Shown: positions 17,227 to 26,954 of the stretch, one piece after another
Layout of the letters: every line of letters begins with the position of its first letter
Numbering within the stretch: position 1 is the stretch's first letter
Source: Streptococcus sp. LQJ-218
Lineage (GTDB): Bacteria > Bacillota > Bacilli > Lactobacillales > Streptococcaceae
DNA length: 64,000 nt
Assembly: GCF_003428885.1 (NCBI RefSeq)
Contig: NZ_QQRU01000001.1
Coordinates: forward strand, 222,857-286,856
Direction of reading: 5' to 3'
The notes under the pieces: model-generated
The model's input: only the letters and a program-made list of their open reading frames with translations
Told to the model about the DNA's origin: nothing
Databases searched by the model: none
Program-made: the position numbers and the translations under genes

Positions 17227-18141
17227 TTATTCTATAATCTTCCAATTACTCCCGTTCTTTTCAAGTACCAAATCAAATTGAGATACCTGCGTTGCTTTGG
17301 TCTGCTGGTCGATATACTCCACTGTCAGCGATACCGTGACTTGATTATCCTTACGATTGTGAATAGGATTTACCAGTTCTTGAAAGATGTACTCTTTTCC
17401 GATTGGTTTTAATATCCCGTCATTCACATAGTAGGAAAGTTCACTGGCTGTCGCTGTAGGATAGAGCTTGAAGAACGTCGTTAAAAACTCATTGATTTCA
17501 TTGGTTGTAATGGAATCAACCGTACCCTCACTTTCAATAGCTTTTGGTTTATAGTCTGATTTCTTTGGTATGCTAGTAATGGTCGGATTCTTAATGAGGA
17601 CCATATTTCCAGTACTGTCTACATAGACACTCACTATATAAGCAGAGTGGACGGTCTTTGTATTTTCCCCCTCTGTAATGAGTTGGTCTACACTGTAGGT
17701 TACATCAAATTGATTGTCGCCATCTGCTTCTACCGTCCATATCTGAAATCCTTTTACAGAAGACGATACAGGAATATCTTTACGAACTGTATCGACATTC
17801 AGAGCTTGAAGTTCCTCTGTCAGATATGCTTTCAGGTTTTCTATGCGATTATCAATGGACTTGTCGTTTAGTTCCCATGAATAGTAGACTTTCGCAAAGT
17901 TCTCTACAAAATTTTCCACATGATGAGTATCGACATATTCCTTTTCTATGATGGTGGTTTCATGAATGGTATGGGTATCAATGGCTGTAAAGTGCTTGAA
18001 TATCGCAAAGCTGAAACTAAGTCCTAAAAGTACCCATAGGACAATCACAACCTTTTTACGAGGATTGACCTTATAGACACGAGGTTTCTTTTCCTTTGGT
18101 GTCTGTTTTTCTGTATTCTGATTTTTTCCGAATTTCATCAT
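17227..18141 (-). CDS. orf13: Tn916 Orf13, VirB8-like conjugation protein (TcpC type)
   Basis: 304 residues: a short cytoplasmic tail rich in Lys, one membrane segment (VVIVLWVLLGLSFSFAIF, about 32-49) and an extracytoplasmic part with two NTF2-like domains, as in TcpC of pCW3. It forms part of the mating-channel complex at the membrane. It follows orf14 with a 14-base gap. Confidence 0.92.
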   Translation of the reverse strand: MMKFGKNQNTEKQTPKEKKPRVYKVNPRKKVVIVLWVLLGLSFSFAIFKHFTAIDTHTIHETTIIEKEYVDTHHVENFVENFAKVYYSWELNDKSIDNRIENLKAYLTEELQALNVDTVRKDIPVSSSVKGFQIWTVEADGDNQFDVTYSVDQLITEGENTKTVHSAYIVSVYVDSTGNMVLIKNPTITSIPKKSDYKPKAIESEGTVDSITTNEINEFLTTFFKLYPTATASELSYYVNDGILKPIGKEYIFQELVNPIHNRKDNQVTVSLTVEYIDQQTKATQVSQFDLVLEKNGSNWKIIE

Positions 18142-18155
18142 TGAATCGTCCTTTC

Positions 18156-19157
18156 TTATTGTTTGATTCGTCCTGCTCCCACTAAATGCTGTTGCCAGTA
18201 AGAGCTTGTTAAGTCGGCATAACCGATAGGGTCGCCTGCATGAAACATACGGTTATCGCCTAAATAAATCCCGATATGAGTAATATAAGAGCCAGCGTTA
18301 TAGGTAGAATGAAAGAAAACCAAATCGCCGGCTTTTGCTTCCAATAATGGGATATGCCGGGTTACATCATATTGCTGTTGTGCTGTTCGTGGTAAGTTGA
18401 TTCCAGCTTTTCCATACGTCCATTGTGTCAGTCCGCTACAATCAAAAGAGGTAGTCGGGGAAGCTCCGCCATAGACATACTTCCAGCCTTCAAATTTCAG
18501 AGCTTCGTCCATGATGGCTTGTACTGTATCATCATTAAACTCTGTTGTGACAAGATACTGCGTTACCAGTTGCACATAAAACATATTCCCGTAATTGTAT
18601 CGCCAGCCCCCATTGATAGGTATGGCTATGGGATTGGGGTAAGACACTTTTTCGTCACCCGAATACTCTTTTGAGAAACTTTGAGCCAGTTCAAAGGTAT
18701 ATTTATTCCCACGATTAGCCACATATCCTAAGAAACCACCACCATAATTGTAGGACTGGATAACCGATTCTAAATCTACACCAAGCCTTTCGCTACTGGC
18801 TAATAACTCACTGAAATACTTCACACCTTGCTTAATGGATTCTTCTGTACTCAATGAATTAGGTGGAAGACCGAGGGATTCCGAGGACTGCATAACATCT
18901 TCTGCTGTACCACCCGATTCCACCTGTATAATCGCAAGAAGTATATTGACGTATTCTTCAATTCCATATTCTTTGGCAACTTTTTCTACCATAGGCTTAT
19001 GAGCCAGCACTTCTGCGGAAACATCCACACCGCCATAGTGAATGTTGGAAAAACCGCCATCTTGTTCATCTGAAAATAAAATGGCGACAAACAGAAGCAG
19101 TGAGAAGACCATCAAGAATAATCCCGAACCACCAATCACTAAAGTTTTCAGCTTCAT
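18156..19157 (-). CDS. orf14: Tn916 Orf14, bifunctional wall hydrolase (CwlT type)
   Basis: 333 residues. An N-terminal membrane anchor (about 7-27) is followed by a soluble lytic transglycosylase-like domain (EYVNILLAIIQVESGG, catalytic Glu, about 75-90). A C-terminal NlpC/P60 endopeptidase has SFDCSGLTQW (Cys), ITHIGIYLG (His) and a downstream His. This is the VirB1-like enzyme that opens peptidoglycan for the conjugation channel. It overlaps the stop of orf15 by 4 bases. Confidence 0.93.
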   Translation of the reverse strand: MKLKTLVIGGSGLFLMVFSLLLFVAILFSDEQDGGFSNIHYGGVDVSAEVLAHKPMVEKVAKEYGIEEYVNILLAIIQVESGGTAEDVMQSSESLGLPPNSLSTEESIKQGVKYFSELLASSERLGVDLESVIQSYNYGGGFLGYVANRGNKYTFELAQSFSKEYSGDEKVSYPNPIAIPINGGWRYNYGNMFYVQLVTQYLVTTEFNDDTVQAIMDEALKFEGWKYVYGGASPTTSFDCSGLTQWTYGKAGINLPRTAQQQYDVTRHIPLLEAKAGDLVFFHSTYNAGSYITHIGIYLGDNRMFHAGDPIGYADLTSSYWQQHLVGAGRIKQ

Positions 19158-21337
19158 GGTTTCTTACTGCCTTTCTTAATGGTGGCGGTTTTGATTGGTG
19201 GTCTACTTTTTGTATTTTGTAGTGGTACTCTTTGAACAGTAGACTGACGTTCTTTTGTGATTGAACGTTGTGAAGCTCTATCTGTTGGTGCAGTTGAAGT
19301 TACTGGCTTTTGAACCGTTCTTTCTTGAACTGTATTACTTTGACGTTCCGTTTTTAAACTTGAAGAATCGGACTTAACTGTTGGACGCTCTTGTTTGGCT
19401 TGTTGAGATTCCCTATAGGAAGCCTGTACAGTTGTTTGCCTTGAAGTCTGTCCATCATGAGATTGTTCTTGCTTAGTGGCTGGTCTTTCATGAACGGAAG
19501 AAGCTGGCTGTTTTTTCTGTTTGACCTGTTCCATTTCAGAGCGACGCTCCGCAATGGTTTTCCGTCTTTGTTCCTGCTGTTTCTTGCGTCCACTGGCTTT
19601 ATCCGCTTTGGTTTGAGAAATACTTCTGGTTAAATCATGGACATTATCCGTCACTTTAGATTTTCCTTGATATACTGCATATCTTGCATTGGTCGGCAAA
19701 TCCTTAACCTGTTCTTTCAAATTACCAGCAGTATCTACCATTCTGTCTTTGGTATCAGCTACTGTACCGATGGTTTGACCGATACGCTTTCCTAGTGTTG
19801 ATTTTTCCTGCCCGTTTGGTCGAGAGTGATCTGCTTGTGTACTCGCAGAACTTCCCGAACCCGACTGTCCTTTTTTACCCGTAGCACTGGCAATGGCAGA
19901 CCCAGCCCCTAAAGCAGTCACGGAGCGTCCAAGTTTCCGCTGTAGACGGTGCATGTGAGCGTGCATAAGCATACGAGGTTTTCTCATCATACGACTTCCC
20001 ACACTTTGAGAATCGTTACTCTGTAGAGAAAACATACTCATTAAATCGCCCAGCTTAAAGTAGATTCCTGCAAAGGTCACAATCTGTAGAAAAGCAATCA
20101 AAAAGAACGGATAACCAGCCGATAAGGTATAGAGCATGGTTGAAATACTAAATGCTGTCGTAATAATCAATGTGATTCCAGCTCGTGTCAAAATGGTATT
20201 AAAGAGCTTTGTTATGGCTCGTTTTGACATACCATCAAATGATGGAATCATGCTTAAAATAAAGCTCACAGGCAGAAACATAGCATAGATGATAAAAAGT
20301 ACCTGCGAGAAAATCATGATTCCTGTTAATAGGAATACAAATATGGAAATCCCAATATTGAAGACAAATAGGAAGAAGACTGTACCTAAACGGTTAATCG
20401 TCTTTGTAATCGTCATATTGGTATTGCTTCTATCTTCAATTTCTTCCGCAACAATTTTTTCTCTGTCTTCCCCATTGTTGGAATCTGGACTGGTTGAGAG
20501 CAGGCTTTCCACACGGTCAATACCAATACTTTCAATGTCTGAACTGTTATATTGAAGCAGTAGCCACGGTTGCTGAACCTGTATGGAAAATAGGCTGTCA
20601 CGTATCAAGTCCACACTGTCCTTGCCTTGACTATCTGAATGGGGCATGACAATTTTTGTACCCAGTGACAAACTAGCGTTGCTGATGTCTGATGAAAAGT
20701 CATTGATTTTCTTAATATAATCGGGAGCATAGGCAATAAAGGAAGCCGATAGGATAAAAACCAGCACAAAATTCATGAGGGCATGAATTGCCTTTGTGGT
20801 TTCTCTCTTTATCAGTCCTGTATAGGCAACATAAACCCCAAGAACCAAAATCAAGAGTAAAAGGAATCCAACATAGAAACCCTCTGTTGATAGTCCACTA
20901 GGCGTAACCCCTGCAAGGGTCTGCATATTCTTGCCAATGGAATCTGCTGTAGCGGAAATGAAGTCTAAGGAATAGGCTTCCTGTACTAAGTAACCCGTCG
21001 CATTGGAAACATAAAGACTGATTGTCCAAATAAAATTGGTAATGGCATATAGTCCATACATGACTTGTTTTCCAATTCCGTCCGACCAGTTCCACGGTAG
21101 CCAGCCCCAGCTATTATCCACATAAAAATCCAGTTGATAGTTTTCAAGTGGGTATCGGCTGTATTCATTTGCCACATTGACCGTATCATCTACCAAGCCC
21201 GCAGCTTGAACCACCGTTCCCAGCATGGCTAAAAGAAAAATGGCAATCACAAGTGTGAAAGCCACTGTCATTGCCACTTTACCTAGACGTTTCAGCGTCC
21301 AGTTTGATTTTATTCTGTTTAATATTGATGGTTTCAC
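19154..21337 (-). CDS. orf15: Tn916 Orf15, VirB6-like polytopic membrane protein
   Basis: 727 residues. An N-terminal signal/anchor and several long hydrophobic segments lie between about residues 20 and 450, then a Ser/Gln/Lys-rich, probably disordered cytoplasmic tail. The layout matches TcpH/VirB6-type channel components. It sits 2 bases after orf16 and 4 bases into orf14. Confidence 0.9.
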   Translation of the reverse strand: MKPSILNRIKSNWTLKRLGKVAMTVAFTLVIAIFLLAMLGTVVQAAGLVDDTVNVANEYSRYPLENYQLDFYVDNSWGWLPWNWSDGIGKQVMYGLYAITNFIWTISLYVSNATGYLVQEAYSLDFISATADSIGKNMQTLAGVTPSGLSTEGFYVGFLLLLILVLGVYVAYTGLIKRETTKAIHALMNFVLVFILSASFIAYAPDYIKKINDFSSDISNASLSLGTKIVMPHSDSQGKDSVDLIRDSLFSIQVQQPWLLLQYNSSDIESIGIDRVESLLSTSPDSNNGEDREKIVAEEIEDRSNTNMTITKTINRLGTVFFLFVFNIGISIFVFLLTGIMIFSQVLFIIYAMFLPVSFILSMIPSFDGMSKRAITKLFNTILTRAGITLIITTAFSISTMLYTLSAGYPFFLIAFLQIVTFAGIYFKLGDLMSMFSLQSNDSQSVGSRMMRKPRMLMHAHMHRLQRKLGRSVTALGAGSAIASATGKKGQSGSGSSASTQADHSRPNGQEKSTLGKRIGQTIGTVADTKDRMVDTAGNLKEQVKDLPTNARYAVYQGKSKVTDNVHDLTRSISQTKADKASGRKKQQEQRRKTIAERRSEMEQVKQKKQPASSVHERPATKQEQSHDGQTSRQTTVQASYRESQQAKQERPTVKSDSSSLKTERQSNTVQERTVQKPVTSTAPTDRASQRSITKERQSTVQRVPLQNTKSRPPIKTATIKKGSKKP

Positions 21338-21339
21338 AT

Positions 21340-23787
21340 TTACACCTCTTTTCGCACAGGTGGTCTGGTATCAAAGGCATGGAGCAGTTCTTCAAATACA
21401 GGGTGGAACTGTATCACACCGACACGACCATATAAATCACTGATAAGGCATTGCCCGTTTTCCAAATCACGCAATCGCTTCTGATTGTTTTCGTCCTCTG
21501 GGTCTACACCAAAAAAGGCAAGGGTTTTTTTAATCTCGTTAAGGTCAGTGGAACGAAAGGCAAATTTTAAGCCGAGGTTATTTTTCAGTTTTTCATCTAA
21601 GAGGTCATCTGTATTTTGGGTCACGAAATATACCCCAGCGTTCATAGCACGACCAGCACGAACCAGCTTCATAGATAGTGTTTTCCCTTGTGCCACCTGT
21701 AAGAAGCTCCATGCTTCGTCTAAGTCTACAATCTTGAAAATACTTCGGTCTGTATGGATAAAGTCCAACGCAAAGGTACTAATGACAATCAGCATTGCTA
21801 CCGATAGTAACTCCATTGTGGTATATTCCTCAAAGGAAGTTTCCTTGTCAGGAAGTACCAAGTCGGCAACCTGTATAATGTTCAGTTGTTTTTCAAGGCT
21901 GATAGACTGCTCTACATAACCATCACTAAAAAGCAGATGGGCAAAGTCATAGTCTGTAAAACTTTCGATATGGTCGGCTATGCTGGTACTTAGTGGCGTA
22001 TTCTCAACCCGTAATTCTTCAATCACTTTCATCAACCCTCGCACTTCACTATTGGTTACTGCACGAATGGCTTTTCTAAGGATTGGGAAGCGTTCCCCAT
22101 CACGAGAGGAAATCCCCGTAAGGAATGTCAAAATATCAATAGCCAGTGATTCAGAATCTTTGGTATTTTTCATAATTACATAAGGGTCAAGTAAGCCTTT
22201 GTTTTTCTCATCAGAAGTCAGATTGACGATATTGATTTCATGGGAAATCTCTGGCAAGGTTTCTTTCCATCTGCCACGTTCTGCTTTTGGGTCTACAATC
22301 ACTGCTTGTGCCCCATAAAGCACTGCATAATAGACGATAAGGTTATTCGCAAAGGATTTACCACCACCCAGCGAACCGACAAAGGCAGACGCTAACGCAT
22401 TGGTTACTGAACCCTTAACCCCTTGACTGGCAAGAGCAGGTTTCAGATAGACATTGCGTCCAGTATCTAAGCTGTAGCCAACATAAATCCCCTCATTTTC
22501 ACCCAGCATTTGAGTAGCACCAAAACCTAAACCAGCGAGGAAATCAGAGGTCACGTATTGAATATAGTCATTCATATATCTTTTGCTGGCAGGTAAAAAT
22601 TCTTCATGTAAGCCCAGCATATCCCCAAAAGGTCGTACCAGTTTCACGCTCAAATCATCATAGAAATCTTTCACTTCATTACAACGACGTTTAAGTTCGT
22701 CAAGGTCATTTGCTGATACCCTTACAACATAGGACAGCTTATACATAGATTCCTTGCTTTGGTCTAAATTGGTTTCCAGCTCGTTCACACTTTCCAGAGC
22801 TTCCGCCACATTAGAGCTGGTTTCATTATCACTTTGCCATGCGTGGTTATCCAAGTCTTTCAGTTCTTTCTTTTTATTGCGGACAGTAGATAGGGCTTTA
22901 CGATTCGCTACAATTTCCACATTCATTGACGTATCAATCGGAAAGGTAAATTGCTGTTGCTGGTAGTAGAAGATTTCAGAGGACGGGAAGTCCAGTTCGC
23001 CGACAATACTGTTGATGGTAAAGTAAGCTACATAGGCGGTTTCGTCTTCCTGCTGGATTTTCAAATATCGCTGTTTTTCTTCCACCAGACAGCTAGTAGG
23101 CTTAATGAGGTCATAGGTTTTAATCAGTGTTTCATGTTCCAGCTTTTTCTTTGATAGAGGATACTCATACTCTTCATAGGCAGTGCCTGTCTGTCCGTAA
23201 AGGTGTTCAATCAGATAGCCGAAGTCGTCCTTATCTAATCTTCGGATTTTGAAACGACGGGAGATTTTATTTTCTAAAAGCTTTTCCATCTTCTGAAAAC
23301 GCAGGATTTCATCATTACTCATACTAACAAAATCGCCCATCAGCTTATGGTTCACATCATAGACAAAATCAGTAAAAGCATTTTTTGCTTCAACGGTAAG
23401 ACTTTTCATAGAAAACTCCTGATCGTTGAGAAGCAACTTAAAACCGATAAAGAAACGGTAGTCCACTTGATTTTCGCCAATCATGGATATTAAAGCGTCT
23501 GTCTGTTGGTCGATTTTGTCATAGGCAACCGTTTTGAGCTTTCCAGTGACTTCATTTTTGGAACGTTCTTGTGCAGAAAGTATGCTGGATTCTGTACTGA
23601 TTTGTAAAGCATGAATCTTGCCATCACGATTTTGTGCGATAAGCTGTCTGAAAGAATCATGTACTTGTATTTTCTGTTCCGGACTTAGAAATGAGTAATT
23701 GTAGGGAACAAGCTCATAGTAAGCGTAACATTCCCCATCTTTATTCCAGACCAGATTGTTTTCAATATATTTAATTGGATATGCCAT
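21340..23787 (-). CDS. orf16: Tn916 Orf16, VirB4-like ATPase
   Basis: 815 residues from MAYPIKYIENNLV. I prefer this start to one 17 codons upstream because of a TAGGAGTG site and the usual family length. Walker A is GSLGGGKSFANN, followed by the HerA/VirB4-type Walker B KIVDLDEAWSFLQ. It energises the mating channel. It overlaps orf17 by 17 bases. Confidence 0.93.
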   Translation of the reverse strand: MAYPIKYIENNLVWNKDGECYAYYELVPYNYSFLSPEQKIQVHDSFRQLIAQNRDGKIHALQISTESSILSAQERSKNEVTGKLKTVAYDKIDQQTDALISMIGENQVDYRFFIGFKLLLNDQEFSMKSLTVEAKNAFTDFVYDVNHKLMGDFVSMSNDEILRFQKMEKLLENKISRRFKIRRLDKDDFGYLIEHLYGQTGTAYEEYEYPLSKKKLEHETLIKTYDLIKPTSCLVEEKQRYLKIQQEDETAYVAYFTINSIVGELDFPSSEIFYYQQQQFTFPIDTSMNVEIVANRKALSTVRNKKKELKDLDNHAWQSDNETSSNVAEALESVNELETNLDQSKESMYKLSYVVRVSANDLDELKRRCNEVKDFYDDLSVKLVRPFGDMLGLHEEFLPASKRYMNDYIQYVTSDFLAGLGFGATQMLGENEGIYVGYSLDTGRNVYLKPALASQGVKGSVTNALASAFVGSLGGGKSFANNLIVYYAVLYGAQAVIVDPKAERGRWKETLPEISHEINIVNLTSDEKNKGLLDPYVIMKNTKDSESLAIDILTFLTGISSRDGERFPILRKAIRAVTNSEVRGLMKVIEELRVENTPLSTSIADHIESFTDYDFAHLLFSDGYVEQSISLEKQLNIIQVADLVLPDKETSFEEYTTMELLSVAMLIVISTFALDFIHTDRSIFKIVDLDEAWSFLQVAQGKTLSMKLVRAGRAMNAGVYFVTQNTDDLLDEKLKNNLGLKFAFRSTDLNEIKKTLAFFGVDPEDENNQKRLRDLENGQCLISDLYGRVGVIQFHPVFEELLHAFDTRPPVRKEV

Positions 23788-24163
23788 AAAATTCACTCCT
23801 AACTGCTGTAATGGCTTCTTGTGGCTGGTTTCTGCCAAGCGTTACTTTTTTTCCTGCATAGGTCAGTTTTCGTCGCAGTGCATAAGCAATGACAGACTTC
23901 AAAAATCCATAAGGCTTTTTACCATCAAAGGTTTTTGTAGACATAAACCATGTGAAAGCCACAGGAATCCCAAAGTATTTGAGAAATGCTCCCTCTATCA
24001 TAGAAAGAGGGGGCAAGTTGCCAAGTATCATAACTGCAAAGAGTGACACGACAAACCATGTCATTTGCGTAAAGGTTATGGGAAACGGAAGTCTAAAGTC
24101 ATTGATGGAGTACAACACTTTCTCAACAGACCAGATACTGGTATAGCTTCGTATTTTCTTCAT
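23771..24163 (-). CDS. orf17: Tn916 Orf17, TcpE-family membrane protein
   Basis: 130 residues with two closely spaced hydrophobic segments (about 28-65) in a TcpE-like layout, between ardA and orf16. TcpE proteins are essential small membrane components of this type of transfer apparatus. Confidence 0.9.
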   Translation of the reverse strand: MKKIRSYTSIWSVEKVLYSINDFRLPFPITFTQMTWFVVSLFAVMILGNLPPLSMIEGAFLKYFGIPVAFTWFMSTKTFDGKKPYGFLKSVIAYALRRKLTYAGKKVTLGRNQPQEAITAVRSEFYGISN

Positions 24164-24249
24164 GTAATCAATCCTTTCATAAAAATGGGGATAGTCTTTT
24201 GACTACCCCGTAAACAAGAAAATCTGCCAGTAAGAATGTACCGACAGAT

Positions 24250-24747
24250 TTAATAGACGATTTCAAAAATCCCGTGATTGGTTGAGATAAACGTTCCCGA
24301 AAGGTCTAAATCCCGACCATAGGATTCATAATCAATATAGTTTTGAAGACTGGCTGGCACTTCGCCTAAAGCACCCGTTTCTTCAATGTAGTAGCGTGCC
24401 ACGTCAGACATATCATCACAATCGGAATGAATGATAATATCTTCTTGATGTTCGCTTAATTCTTCAATACTTGAAAAATGAGTGAGCAGAGCAGATAGCT
24501 CCGATTGTAGTTCTTCTGGCAACTCCGATACCATTTCCCATAGGCGATTGAGTTCGCTAATAGAAGTGTATTCGTCAACCGTAAAGGGTAACTCGTAATC
24601 ATGAATGGCGTATTCCTCATATTCATCATTCAAGCCGATTTTCTCTTTGACTTCCTCAAAATCAATGGGAAAGGTAAACCATGCACCAACTAATTCGCCC
24701 TCATTGTATTTGCCTAAATTGGCAATGTAGACTTGCATATCGTCCAT
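24250..24747 (-). CDS. ardA: ArdA antirestriction protein (Tn916 Orf18)
   Basis: 165 residues from MDDMQVYIANLGKYNEGEL. The start is set by an AAAGGAC site 9 bases before ATG 24747; an upstream ATG would add 11 residues. Strongly acidic, with the ArdA elongated DNA-mimic composition. ArdA occupies the DNA groove of type I restriction enzymes and protects the incoming element. It lies between orf19 and orf17. Confidence 0.95.
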   Translation of the reverse strand: MDDMQVYIANLGKYNEGELVGAWFTFPIDFEEVKEKIGLNDEYEEYAIHDYELPFTVDEYTSISELNRLWEMVSELPEELQSELSALLTHFSSIEELSEHQEDIIIHSDCDDMSDVARYYIEETGALGEVPASLQNYIDYESYGRDLDLSGTFISTNHGIFEIVY

Positions 24748-24865
24748 GTATTCACACGTCCTTTCTTTATAGAGATTCAAAAATCCCTACCGCACTTCGT
24801 TTGGTGTACCATTCTTTTGCGGAACATAAGAAAACCACTTATATTCCACAAAATAACGGTTTAAT

Positions 24866-25087
24866 TTAAGCACCAATAATGCGATTGAATAGCTCTAGTA
24901 AAATGTCTTTTACTCCAGCAGCGTTGAAGACTAAGCCTACCGCAATAATCGCAATAATGAGAAAGCCAATGAGTTTACTGAACTCACGCTTGAAGCCAAG
25001 ATACAAGCCAATCACAACGATTGCTAAAAGTACCAGTGATTGAGCGTTTGATAGAAACCAGTTATAAAGGTTTTGTCCAAAATTCAT
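24866..25087 (-). CDS. orf19: Tn916 Orf19, small membrane protein
   Basis: 73 residues with two hydrophobic segments (LVLLAIVVIGLYLGF and LIGFLIIAIIAVGLVF), typical of Orf19, a pilin-like or channel-associated small protein of Tn916. It lies between orf20 and ardA on the same strand. Confidence 0.85.
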   Translation of the reverse strand: MNFGQNLYNWFLSNAQSLVLLAIVVIGLYLGFKREFSKLIGFLIIAIIAVGLVFNAAGVKDILLELFNRIIGA

Positions 25088-25129
25088 AAAAATGTTCTCC
25101 TCTCTATATTCAATGAATTTGTGTTTAGG

Positions 25130-26335
25130 TTATTTCTTTGTCGTTATCACGTCCTTATCTTTTGCCGACTGTTGCTTCAAAATCTGCTCATGCCGGTCTG
25201 TCAGTTTCGCATGGTCGAGAATGTCTTTCACAACCTGCGTCTGGTTGATTTCATCAAGTTTAATCGCAACCTTTAAAGTGGGTGCGACTTGATGGGAAAG
25301 CCAGTTCAGCGTCCGCTGGAAAGAGTAAGGCTCTGGTTTTGTGGTTAGTTTTAATCGTTCACGGTTGTTCCCAATAAACCAAGCCCATTCTTCATTCAGC
25401 TTCCAATCAGAACGAGGTTTGGAATCGTCTTTATCTACAAAACGGATATACCGATTGATAATTTTAAAAGCAGTCTTTTCTGGATTGTCATAGACGAGTA
25501 AATCACGGACTGCATAATAGGCACGCTCATTTTTCAGCCGAATCTCAAAACGGTTTTTTACTTCTGCGTCTTCAATGGGAATATCATTTTTCTTGTACTG
25601 TTCATAGTCCTTTTCATAGATACAGAAATAAACTTCACTCTGTAATGAACCGATATAGAGGGTATTTCCCATACATTCCTTTTCATCTTTGCGTACCAGT
25701 TCGCCACTGCGATAGCTTTTGAAACTGCGGAAGACGGATATACATTCTTCCTGTCTGCATTTTTCAGTGAGTACAGGGATATTCAAAATCCCTGTCTTAT
25801 CGTTAATGGCAAGGTCAAGGCGTTTCATCACACCGCCAGCCACCAAAGCGTCCATAAAGAACTCATACCAGCTTCTTTGTTGAGCCAGAAGATAGCTTTC
25901 AAATTGCCGACACCCACGACCTTTCAATTCCACCAGAACTCCTTTGTCCAGTTCGTGGGAGCAGAGAACGAATATATCGCCTAAAGCATAATGCTCTGAA
26001 TAAGAATAGAAACCATAGTCCTCATGAAGAAAATAGGACAGTTTCAGTTGTAAGATGTTTTCGACCACATGCTGTACGTCCGTTGTGGGAAAGCGAATCC
26101 TTACATAATCAAAGAGCATTTCAAGGGGAGCGTCGGGATTGAAGCGTTCCAGAGCTTCAAAAAGAGATTGCTGTAAATCCTCTGATGGCTTGACTTTTCC
26201 TGTTTCAATATCGCTTAGATACTGCCTTGTAATACCAGTCGCAACCGCTAAACGATTTTGAGATAGTCCATAAGCCAAGCGTTTTTCTTTTAACTGCTGT
26301 AACCAAGTTTGTTCATTCAGTAAAAATCCCTCCAA
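25130..26335 (-). CDS. orf20: Tn916 Orf20, MobT-type relaxase/replication initiator
   Basis: 401 residues. An N-terminal XRE HTH (LAYGLSQNRLAVATGITRQYLSDIETG) precedes a Rep_trans/HUH-type replication-initiation domain of the pT181/NicK family. It nicks the Tn916 oriT just upstream of its gene (26450-26497), covalently binding the 5' end, and is the only intact relaxase in this window. No insertion is seen in it. Confidence 0.93.
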   Translation of the reverse strand: MEGFLLNEQTWLQQLKEKRLAYGLSQNRLAVATGITRQYLSDIETGKVKPSEDLQQSLFEALERFNPDAPLEMLFDYVRIRFPTTDVQHVVENILQLKLSYFLHEDYGFYSYSEHYALGDIFVLCSHELDKGVLVELKGRGCRQFESYLLAQQRSWYEFFMDALVAGGVMKRLDLAINDKTGILNIPVLTEKCRQEECISVFRSFKSYRSGELVRKDEKECMGNTLYIGSLQSEVYFCIYEKDYEQYKKNDIPIEDAEVKNRFEIRLKNERAYYAVRDLLVYDNPEKTAFKIINRYIRFVDKDDSKPRSDWKLNEEWAWFIGNNRERLKLTTKPEPYSFQRTLNWLSHQVAPTLKVAIKLDEINQTQVVKDILDHAKLTDRHEQILKQQSAKDKDVITTKK

Positions 26336-26444
26336 TCAAAAAGGCGTATGTCAACTTTTAAAGCCCATTTTACATACGCTGAAATTTTGTAAATCCCTTG
26401 TAACCAAAGGATTTTCTAATGTTTTTTTGACTGTTTCCTGTCGA

Positions 26445-26497
26445 TTTGTACCCCCCTGTTAGATACGGGGGGTTAATGGGCAGGGCAAGCCCTGCCC
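26445..26497. other. oriT: Tn916 origin of transfer
   Basis: Between orf20 and the next upstream gene lie ACCCCCC (26450-26456) and GGGGGGT (26467-26473) around a TGTTAGATAC core, then a perfect GGGCAGGGC/GCCCTGCCC hairpin (26478-26497). Position and the C/G-run inverted repeat agree with the described Tn916 oriT between orf20 and orf21. Confidence 0.8.
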
Positions 26498-26511
26498 GAC
26501 AAAGCCAGAAC

Positions 26512-26949
26512 TTACGGTTTAAGACCGTAAAACCTGCCTTTGTCGTCTGTATCTGCCTTTGATTCTCCCTGTATGCCAGTGTAAATCACTACCAAATCAA
26601 CTTCTGGTCTTAAATATTCCTGTTCAATCACTTCTGATAGACCGTCCGTTTTGAATGAATTTCTATCAAAAAGCTGAAATTCATATAGAATATTTTTGCT
26701 GGTAATACTATGTCGCTTCTCTAACCTCATTCTGAATGTGAACGGTGGTTTCTTCACTTCACGGATAATTTCATCAATCAGCTTATCTATTCTGGAATAG
26801 AATCGTACTTTTGGATTGACGGTAAAATGCCTGTATCGGTCAATGATGTATTGTTCACAATCTACCGTGAATTGGTCTGTATTCAAGCAAAGACAAATGA
26901 CAGATTTTTCAGTCGGTGTATGATATATCTCCAATCTTTTAATATCCAT
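26512..26949 (-). CDS. Extra Tn916-region protein between orf21 and oriT
   Basis: 145 residues, no family recognised. The start at ATG 26949 is 6 bases past the orf21 stop, on the same strand, and the gene ends 14 bases from the oriT hairpin. It is charged (many Lys, Arg, Glu) with no membrane segment or signal peptide. As I recall the standard Tn916 map, orf20 follows orf21 with only oriT between them, so this looks like an insertion of about 440 bases at oriT. It might act on relaxase loading or oriT choice, or be passenger DNA. It could also be a gene known in other Tn916 relatives that I do not recall. Confidence 0.7.
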   Translation of the reverse strand: MDIKRLEIYHTPTEKSVICLCLNTDQFTVDCEQYIIDRYRHFTVNPKVRFYSRIDKLIDEIIREVKKPPFTFRMRLEKRHSITSKNILYEFQLFDRNSFKTDGLSEVIEQEYLRPEVDLVVIYTGIQGESKADTDDKGRFYGLKP

Positions 26950-26954
26950 TACTT

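Noticed and set aside
21485..21919. 144-codon frame on the plus strand inside the Tn916 VirB4-like gene
   Set aside because: It is the antisense of orf16, has no ribosome binding site and gives a Ser/Arg-rich protein with no family. It is a shadow of a real gene.
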